This document shows positions 57,554-64,000 of a DNA stretch of 64,000 bases, in pieces. Within the stretch, counting starts at the first letter, position 1, and every line of letters begins with the position of its first letter. Source of the DNA: Dichomitus squalens LYAD-421 SS1 (Eukaryota; Basidiomycota; Agaricomycetes; Polyporales; Polyporaceae). Where the stretch lies: contig NW_006766901.1 of NCBI RefSeq assembly GCF_000275845.1, positions 322,698-386,697 on the forward strand. The letters are read 5' to 3'. Both the position numbers and the translations under genes were made by a program. The notes beneath the pieces are model-generated. The model was not told the origin of the DNA and searched no databases. It worked only from the letters and a program-made list of their open reading frames with translations.

Positions 57554-59027
57554 TCACTGCTCGCTGACGAAAACACCCGCCATGCCCATACCCGAACCAA
57601 TGCACATGCTCGTGATGAAGATCTTGCTGCCAGTCTGCTTCGCGATGTTCAGCCCAGTCGCAACTTGACGAGCGCCGGCTATAGAAGCGGTCAGCCACGA
57701 AAGGCTGCAGAAGGAAGACATAACAAGACTTACTGCAACCCAGTGGGTGGCCAATGGCGATCGCGCCACCGTGCACGTTCACCTTCTCGAACGGAATGCC
57801 GAGTTGCTGCACGGAGTAGACGGCCTGGGACGCGAACGCCTCGTTGATCTCGTAGAAGTCAATATCGTCCTTCGACAGCCCAGTTGCCTCGAGGACCTTA
57901 GGGATAGCGTACGCCGGCCCGACACCCATGATGCGGGGGGGCACGCCGACCGCGGAAGCTGCGACGAACTTGCCCAGGATCGGCAAACCGAGCTTCCTCG
58001 CGACCGAGCGGCGCGCGAGGACGACAGCGGCCGCGCCGTCCGAGACCTGCGACGCGTTCCCCGCGTGCGTAGAGCCGTCCTTCTTGAACGCCGGCTTCAA
58101 TTTCCCAAGCGACTCTGCCGTCACGCCGTCACGCACGCCGTCGTCGCGGTCCACTATTATCTCCGACTCCTTCTCCGTCTTCGGGTCGATAAATTTCACT
58201 TTGAGCGGCACGATCTCGTCCTTGAACTTGCCCGCCTTCTGCGCCGCGGCAGCCTTCTGGAACGACTTGGCCGCAAACTCGTCCTGGACCTGGCGCGAGA
58301 TGCCGAAGTCGGCGGCGACGTTCTCCGAGGTGATGCCCATGGGGATGAGGCAGTCCTCGGCTTCTTGGTTCGAGAGGACCGCTTCGGAGAAGCCGTCAGG
58401 CATTGCGCCGCCTCCGTAACCGAAGGTCATAGACTCTACACCAGCGCCTAGACATCAGAGGAAGAGCAGTCAGAAGAACGTTCAAACGACTTGTTGAGGA
58501 ATATTGCGCGTACCAATGCCAATGTCAATCTGCCCGGTGGTAATTTCTCCCGCGATGATGTTCACAGCCTGGAGGCCGGACGAACATTGCCGGTTGACGG
58601 TGCTGATGGGGACGGTATTGGGGATGCCAGAGTGGAGGGCGGCCATACGAGCAGCAGTTGCGCCTCCACCAGCGGGGAGGACGTTGCCTACAGTGATATC
58701 GCCAATAAGGGAAGGGTTGATGCCAGCCTTCTTGACAACTGCACTGAGGACACCAGAGAGGATCTCTTCTGGCCGGGTGTCCTTGAAGCCACCCTTCTTT
58801 GCCTGAGGTCGCAATTTCGTGAGTCATTTCCCGTTCCGAGTTTCCCTCACCGCATGCCCTTCCATTCATCCTCCACGGCTTTGCGAGGACGAAGAAACGA
58901 CACGTACCTTGGTGATTGCAGAGCGAACTGCTGCGACGATAACGACGTCATTGTCGTTCTGGGCGAGCGCCTTCGCCTTGGGCGTGATGGCGGTGAAGTT
59001 TTTGATGCTCTGCGAGATGGAGGCCAT
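57554..59027 (-). CDS. 3-ketoacyl-CoA thiolase
   Basis: Exons 58908-59027, 58514-58802, 57734-58447 and 57554-57678 give 415 residues. The active-site cysteine is in STVNRQCSSGLQAV (about residue 113), the catalytic histidine in IAIGHPLGCTGARQVA, and the second cysteine in SMCIGSGMGMAG. DFYEINEAFASQA is also typical. It cleaves 3-ketoacyl-CoA with CoA to give acetyl-CoA, the last step of fatty-acid beta-oxidation. Sequence type matches the fungal peroxisomal thiolase group (ACAA1/Pot1), but the N-terminus (MASISQSIKNFTAITPKAKA) has no R-L-x5-H-L type PTS2, and the C-terminus (VFVSEQ) is not a PTS1. The location is therefore open. The intron positions restore every conserved block. Confidence 0.95.
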
Positions 59028-59431
59028 GTCGGACGATATGCAAGGCGAAAGGCGTGTACAGGGGAAAGAGAGTAGGCCGAGCAGAGGAGGAGACGGGTCG
59101 GTTATAAGGAGAGCGCGTCCGGTGCCGAATCCGGGGATGATGTGAGCGACCGGTTCGTCTGCTGTCCCGACCCATGTGAATTCTACCCCGCAACTCCCGT
59201 TCTGGGGTTGGGGACGTCCCCCGCAGTCCAGGCAATCACACCGGCTCCGGCGGATGGTCTTGTTTTTCACGGTCCATCTTGACGAGTATTCAGTCACAAG
59301 CTCAATAAAACGTGTGCATTTACTGAGACTCTTTACTAGAGAACAGGAGAACTGATGGTCCCGCTGAGTTCCACGGAGGGCCCTGCAAACAACCTTGTGC
59401 TCCTGTAAGCAAACTACGTTTTCTTGTACGT
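59028..59431. other. intergenic, thiolase promoter
   Basis: Upstream region of the thiolase gene, up to the tRNA-Pro gene. GCCCCGCAACTCCCG-type GC-rich stretches but no clear TATA box. Confidence 0.4.
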
Positions 59432-59519
59432 GGCCCAATGGTCTAGTCGTATGATTCGCGCTTCGGGTTTTGAACCATGTATTTGCGCGAGGTCCCGGGT
59501 TCAATTCCCGGTTGGGCCC
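59432..59519 (+). tRNA. tRNA-Pro (anticodon CGG) with a 16-base intron
   Basis: Acceptor GGCCCAA/TTGGGCC; D arm with GGTCTAGTCGTATGATT; anticodon stem CGCGC/GCGCG; loop TT-CGG-G; T arm CCGGG-TTCAATT-CCCGG. Anticodon at 59464-59466. The extra 16 bases after the base 3' of the anticodon (59468-59483) sit at the canonical intron position. TTTT follows at 59524. Confidence 0.92.
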
Positions 59520-60491
59520 ATCAGTTTTACTCATGACGGTAATGTGTCTAAGTTGGCCCTTACATACAGTAATGGCACAAGGCACGAGCTGGATACATGT
59601 AGTACCGCATGTTGCGACACAGTACAGCGATGGACAGGAAGATACCGAGTACGCGTTTTGCGCGAGACCGGTGCTCAGACCCAGTGAGAACCTTCCCTGT
59701 TGCTCACGATTCTCATCTTTTTCGGCCCGTTTCAGTCCGCCCAAAAGGCAGAAGTAGTCAGATATCCACATGTATGTAGGTGAATGCATATATATCTGTC
59801 CATATGCACACAAAAAGCTATTTGCCGTTCGTCGTCTTTTCCCGTCTGTCTCCGTCTATTTGCATATTTTTCGCCCGATATCTGTATGTTCCACTCTATT
59901 GAACACCTGGCAAAAATATAGGAACAGAGTGCAACAGTCCTATACAGTTGGGGCTCGTTGCGCTAGGGCACCAGATCGAGCATGAACGGATATATATATT
60001 TATGGGTGGTTACTCTACGATACAAATTTCGCATTACATAATAATACGCTACTCCCCGCGCCCGCGCATTGTGCCAAGCCCGCGTACAGTGACCTACCAC
60101 GACGTGCTCTAACCTACTGCGTTGCTGCACCCGCACGACTTACCTGTATGCTGTGTGACAGCGAGTAACCCACTCACCTGTGTTGACGTGTACAGACAGC
60201 GATACCCTACCTGTTAGCGAGGCTCACGGTGAATGAGAGTACCGAGGACAGAAAGGGATGGTGAAAGGAGGGAAGAAAGGGCGCAGAGATGGGAGGACGG
60301 CTTTCGCCCACTATATATAGAGCATTGCGAACACCGATGGCGTCATGGACGAAGGAGCTGGGGACGAGATCGTAAGAATGGATATGGTAGGATAACCGTC
60401 GGTCGGCACACAGGGAGGCATATATGTAATAGATGTGGATGGAACAGTATATATACATCGGACACCGGTTTAATACTATCGATCGACGTCA
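59520..60491. other. AT-rich intergenic region
   Basis: Long stretches of ATATAT-like sequence (for example 59788-59795, 59990-60000, 60310-60320). No gene recognised. Open frames here are short and not protein-like. Confidence 0.4.
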
Positions 60492-60571
60492 AACGGCCCA
60501 TTGTACATATAGAACGGCCCATTGTATATATAAAACGAGCCAATCGATGTATGAAACGAGCCATTTTAGAC
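60492..60571 (+). repeat. tandem repeat, four 21-base units
   Basis: Units start at 60492, 60513, 60534 and 60555, exactly 21 bases apart: AACGGCCCATTGTACATATAG, one more AACGGCCCATTG copy, then two AACGAGCCA variants (the last shortened). The pairwise drift (GGCCCA to GAGCCA) suggests an older array that has decayed at its right end. Confidence 0.75.
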
Positions 60572-60975
60572 GCCGAGCTGTCATCCAAATCGCTCCGAAA
60601 AGACGGCATCAGACGGCAATAGCCAGCAATCTTTGGCAATAGGCGGGGTTTTCACTGGGGCTCAGAGACGGGTCACCGGCTCTCTTCTGGTGCCCGGCAG
60701 CCCGTCAAGAACCCAACAGGCCTCGCCGGCTCACAAAAAAATGCTTACTCCGTCTAATTTTGCGATTGCGGTAGGCTTGTCTCCTACCATGACCTCCTGC
60801 AAGCTCATGCACCGTCTGTGACCTATACTGGTACGTTTTCCTCGCCGGTACACCGCGTACTCTTTCCAGAACACGAAGCCTCGTTGCGCCCTCGTGGAGC
60901 CGGAAGCGCTGCGGAACACCTCAAAGAGCCTGAACGGCCCCTCGGGAGTTGTTGCAGCATCTCTCTCTTCTTACC

Positions 60976-62658
60976 ATGGCAGACCCCAACGACGTCCCTT
61001 ACGGTCCTCCACCGAGCAATGGCTACGCCGACTCTTCGCCCTTCGGTCCACCCTTGTCTCCTCACCCGACAAACCCTCGACGAAATCGCTATAATCATTC
61101 CAGTATGGCAAGCTGGAGCTCTGAGCCGTTCCGTGCTGTGAACGGAATGTCGCCGCCGCCTCTCGTGTCCCCTCGCGTACCATCCTCGGCGGGGTCACGC
61201 CCGCTACCGGTCCCCTCTTCCCATTCTCGCGGAGCCTCCGAAATTCATGATGTCGATGTGACTCCTCGCCCGTTCACCATGGAGCCGGTGTCTGAGCCCT
61301 CGGATGACCGCGATTGGGAGCCTGAGGAGGCCATGACCATTGGTCAGAGCGAAGAAGCGTACAGTTACCGTGAGGCCCAAGAACACCCGCAGCCGCCTGA
61401 AGGATATGCGTTCGCCGACAACGATCCGTACGACAACCCACGTCAAGTCATTTCGCTCGACGATCCCAATGCCCAACTTGTCGCTGAGTACGGCGAGCCG
61501 GGTCCCAGTAGCAGATCGGCGGGTGGGAGGTTCGTCGGCGGATTCATGGCCACGCTGACGAGACCACTGAAGGCCGTAGCGAAGAGTTCTCTATTCGACC
61601 GCGGCGCGACGAGGAAGGGCGCTCCCGGCACGGCCCATTCCACAGGCGATTCGCATTTCGTCCCAGCGCACGCCTACGACGAGTCCGGTGCCCACGCCTC
61701 GTACGCACAGGCAATGGATGTACCCGTCGCACAGAAGCCCCCCACGGAGATCCCATACTCGCAGGAGCCAAGCCGGCACATGAGCCTGGCCCGTTCCACC
61801 CGCCGCGCCAGCTCGCACGTGCAGAGCCCCAGAAGCGTCGGGTCCCACAGCATCGCCCCAGACACCCCGCGATTTATGACCGAGACCGCAATGCTCGCGC
61901 GCCCCGAGTATGCGAGCGACTATGCGAAGTTGGACCCGCCTCCGGGGCCGCCCGACGACTCGTTCAGCGCGCACATCACGCGTGCCCGCAACTTCTTCAC
62001 CGAGCTCAAGAACCTTCCCTGGGTTTCGGACCGCATCGCGCTCGACTACCGCCCCACACAGTCCTCCCGCGCGCGCGTCGGCAAGAACAAGGACTCCGGG
62101 TCCTGGTACACCCGCAAGCACCAGGACCTCGACCTCCTCGCCCCCGGCCCGGGATCCGCACGCCAGGCGACGCTCCAGCTGCGCAGCGACGCCGGGCACT
62201 CGACCGCCCCCAGCACGCGCTCACGCTCGCCCTCGCGAGCACACCACCATGCCCTGCATCCGCACCCGGACCGCACCCCGCTGAGCTTCATGACCTCTCC
62301 AGGGACGCTCGCCTCCCCGGGCGCGTCCTCGCACGGGCAGGGTGCGCACCAGATGTCGTACAGCTACTACTTTGCGCCCCCGCAGCCGCTGTACGTCTAC
62401 CCGTCGCCCATGACCTCTCCCCTGCAGCCCGTTACGGAGGGCTCTCAGGCGTCCTCGTCCCCACAGATGCATCCGCCCCACCCGCAGGCGCTGCCTGTGT
62501 ATATGGTGCCTGGGCCGCCCCCGGGGCTGTTGCCGGCGACGCCGCCGCCTATGGCCCAGACGCAACGGAGCCATATGAGAACCACGTCGCCGACGTCGGT
62601 AGTGCCTCCCACGCAGCGGTCGTCGCATTCGAGACACTCTGGGTCGAACACTCATTGA
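60976..62658 (+). CDS. long disordered protein with a conserved-looking core
   Basis: One uninterrupted exon of 560 residues starting MADPNDVPYGPPPSNG, with a good start context (ACCATGGCA). It is very rich in Ser, Pro, Arg and His and is probably disordered over most of its length. Two ordered-looking islands stand out: GRFVGGFMATLTRPLKAVAK (about residues 180-200), and HITRARNFFTELKNLPWVSD followed by RIALDYRPTQSSRARVGKNK and SGSWYTRKH (about residues 335-385). The C-terminus is Pro-rich (PPHPQALPVYMVPGPPPGLL). No known domain recognised. An intron-free gene of this size is unusual here. An in-frame ATG nine codons upstream is possible. Confidence 0.75.
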   Translation: MADPNDVPYGPPPSNGYADSSPFGPPLSPHPTNPRRNRYNHSSMASWSSEPFRAVNGMSPPPLVSPRVPSSAGSRPLPVPSSHSRGASEIHDVDVTPRPFTMEPVSEPSDDRDWEPEEAMTIGQSEEAYSYREAQEHPQPPEGYAFADNDPYDNPRQVISLDDPNAQLVAEYGEPGPSSRSAGGRFVGGFMATLTRPLKAVAKSSLFDRGATRKGAPGTAHSTGDSHFVPAHAYDESGAHASYAQAMDVPVAQKPPTEIPYSQEPSRHMSLARSTRRASSHVQSPRSVGSHSIAPDTPRFMTETAMLARPEYASDYAKLDPPPGPPDDSFSAHITRARNFFTELKNLPWVSDRIALDYRPTQSSRARVGKNKDSGSWYTRKHQDLDLLAPGPGSARQATLQLRSDAGHSTAPSTRSRSPSRAHHHALHPHPDRTPLSFMTSPGTLASPGASSHGQGAHQMSYSYYFAPPQPLYVYPSPMTSPLQPVTEGSQASSSPQMHPPHPQALPVYMVPGPPPGLLPATPPPMAQTQRSHMRTTSPTSVVPPTQRSSHSRHSGSNTH

Positions 62659-63383
62659 TGTCTCCATCTCCGCTGATTATGATTCAGATACATGATATGA
62701 CCGACACGACCATGCTGCGCCGCTCTTTTCGCTACTCTTCACATCGCTATGAGACTGTATTATTCACCTCGCGTTGTATCCGTAAGGCTCTCGACCTGTG
62801 TATCGCTCTGTTATGGGACTCGTTCAGATACCACATGTTTCGCATTTACATTCAAGCACACTGGCAATCTAGTGCCTTTTTGCTCTCTCGGGGCGTTGTT
62901 GTGCGCAATAATTTCCTCTCTTCCACGGCATATCTGAACGAAAGGATCCTGTTAGGATGTGAGTCTGGACCAGCCCTCTCTACTTTACTAGGAGTGCAAG
63001 TACTGATGCGTGTTGTCAGGTTCGTTGTCAGACCAGCACGGTGGATGCTATTCTGTCGTACCTGTACGATGGGAGGGCGAAGACATAGGATGCATGGCTG
63101 GTGTGAGTCTATCTCGTATGGAAGAAATCGGCCCGAGCTAACCATTGGCGGGTTGTAAACGTATCTGGTCGCTATTTGTCTAGCTCTCGGGCGCTATCAA
63201 AACATCCTTGCTCGCGATGAAGTCAGCATGCTGTACATCTCGTTACAACCCGAACCGGCCCTGTCTACCTCCGTTGCTTGAGGCTGCCATGTCAGCCTCA
63301 AACTCGACCTTGCAAAGACATAGGGCGAGAGGTGCATCTGTGCTCTGACTCCCGTTTTCAGTTTATCTGCTGTGCGCGCCTTG
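62659..63383. other. intergenic
   Basis: No gene recognised. 3' region of the disordered-protein gene and promoter of the BTB gene. Confidence 0.4.
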
Positions 63384-64000
63384 ATGGTGTCTCGTTCGGC
63401 TATGACCACATCGCCTCAACTCGAGAACTTCAAGACTACCGACTTCTGGTTTTCTGACGGAAACGTTCTTCTATTCGTTGGGGATATCGCGTTCAAGGTA
63501 CATCAGGGCCAGCTCGTGCGCCACTCAGATGTTTTCCGCGATATGTTCTCTCTTCCTCAACCGGTCTCTGAGACCATCGACGGTATCCCCTGGGTTCACC
63601 TTCACGACGACCCGTCCGACGTTCTACACCTCCTGCGTGCACTTTACGACGGGCTGTGCGTATTTCACCGATTCTGCGGCTGACGCTTCATTATCAACAC
63701 GCTCCACTTTGTGACAGATACTTCAAGAAGCCCACCGCCGGCGATTTCTGCGCGATCTCCGCCGTCTTGCGGATGTCGTCGAAGTACCTGATTGACCACC
63801 TTCGCGAGCGGTGTCTGGCGCGCCTTGAGGCTGATTGGCCGACGACGTTGCTCGGCTGGGACAAGCGCGAACAACAAGCCACGGTGGACACGCGATACAA
63901 CCCTCGTGAGCACTTCCCACACCCCGTGCTCGTCATCCAGCTCGCGCAGGAGCTTGGTCTCGATGAAGTCCTCGCAAGCGCGTTCTACGACCTCTGCCGC
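63384..64000 (+). CDS. BTB/POZ-domain protein, 3' end outside the window
   Basis: Exon 1 (63384-63655) and exon 2 (63718 to beyond the edge) join by a GTGCGT..CAG intron. The product has the BTB layout common in mushroom proteins: DFWFSDGNVLLFVGDIAFKV, HQGQLVRHSDVFRDMFSLPQ, WVHLHDDPSDVLHLLRALYD, then YFKKPTAGDFCAISAVLRMS and SKYLIDHLRERCLARLEADW. BTB domains mediate dimerisation or link substrates to Cul3 ubiquitin ligases; this fungal group is expanded and mostly unstudied. The in-frame ATG at 63402 (MTTSPQLENF) is an alternative start. The sequence is still open at base 64000. Confidence 0.85.

Noticed and set aside
1..64000. CRISPR array, rRNA operon, phage or plasmid features
   Set aside because: No regularly spaced identical repeats, no rRNA signature and no bacterial-type genes. 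Everything fits fungal nuclear DNA.

Overview
The window looks like nuclear DNA of an agaricomycete fungus, most likely a wood-decay polypore. The evidence is intron-rich genes with introns of about 50-60 bases and GT(A/G)NG..YAG borders, a 13-exon laccase, a class I hydrophobin, phi-type glutathione transferases, a HET-domain gene and protein families typical of mushroom-forming fungi. No phage, plasmid, rRNA or CRISPR signal was seen. All gene models were spliced by hand from the sequence, checking that exon phases agree.

Layout. 0-6.2 kb: a coiled-coil gene running off the left edge, a small cysteine-rich secreted protein, an intact GST and a decayed GST copy. 6.7-11.1 kb: a 14-exon Kap123/importin-4 type karyopherin. 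12.1-15.8 kb: a small basic protein, tRNA-Gln(CTG), a tRNA 5'-half remnant and a HET-domain gene. 16.2-20.8 kb: a GATA-finger/AT-hook regulator, a basidiomycete-type protein of unknown function and a second intact GST. 21.7-22.6 kb and 47.3-48.4 kb: a pair of secreted Egh16-like proteins inside a duplicated block of about 2 kb. 25.6-31.5 kb: a WSD1-type wax ester synthase/diacylglycerol acyltransferase and the laccase. 32.3-33.2 kb: a PX-domain protein. 33.9-44 kb: a gene-poor stretch with a short inverted-repeat element, a degenerate AACCCATA repeat patch, a hydrophobin and some uncertain genes. 45.0-46.5 kb: an F-box/LRR-like protein. 50.2-59.0 kb: a MYND-finger protein, the SEA/GATOR2 subunit Rtc1/WDR24 and a 3-ketoacyl-CoA thiolase. 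59.4-64 kb: tRNA-Pro(CGG), a 21-base tandem repeat, a long disordered protein and a BTB/POZ gene running off the right edge.

Housekeeping genes (karyopherin, Rtc1, thiolase, PX protein) alternate with accessory genes for secretion, detoxification and recognition (SSP, GSTs, laccase, hydrophobin, Egh16-like, HET). There is no obvious biosynthetic cluster. The most interesting structures are the Egh16-like segmental duplication, whose 46-base leader block differs at only one position, the TA-flanked inverted-repeat element at 36.5-37.2 kb, and a 26-base micro-exon that carries the catalytic motif of the acyltransferase.
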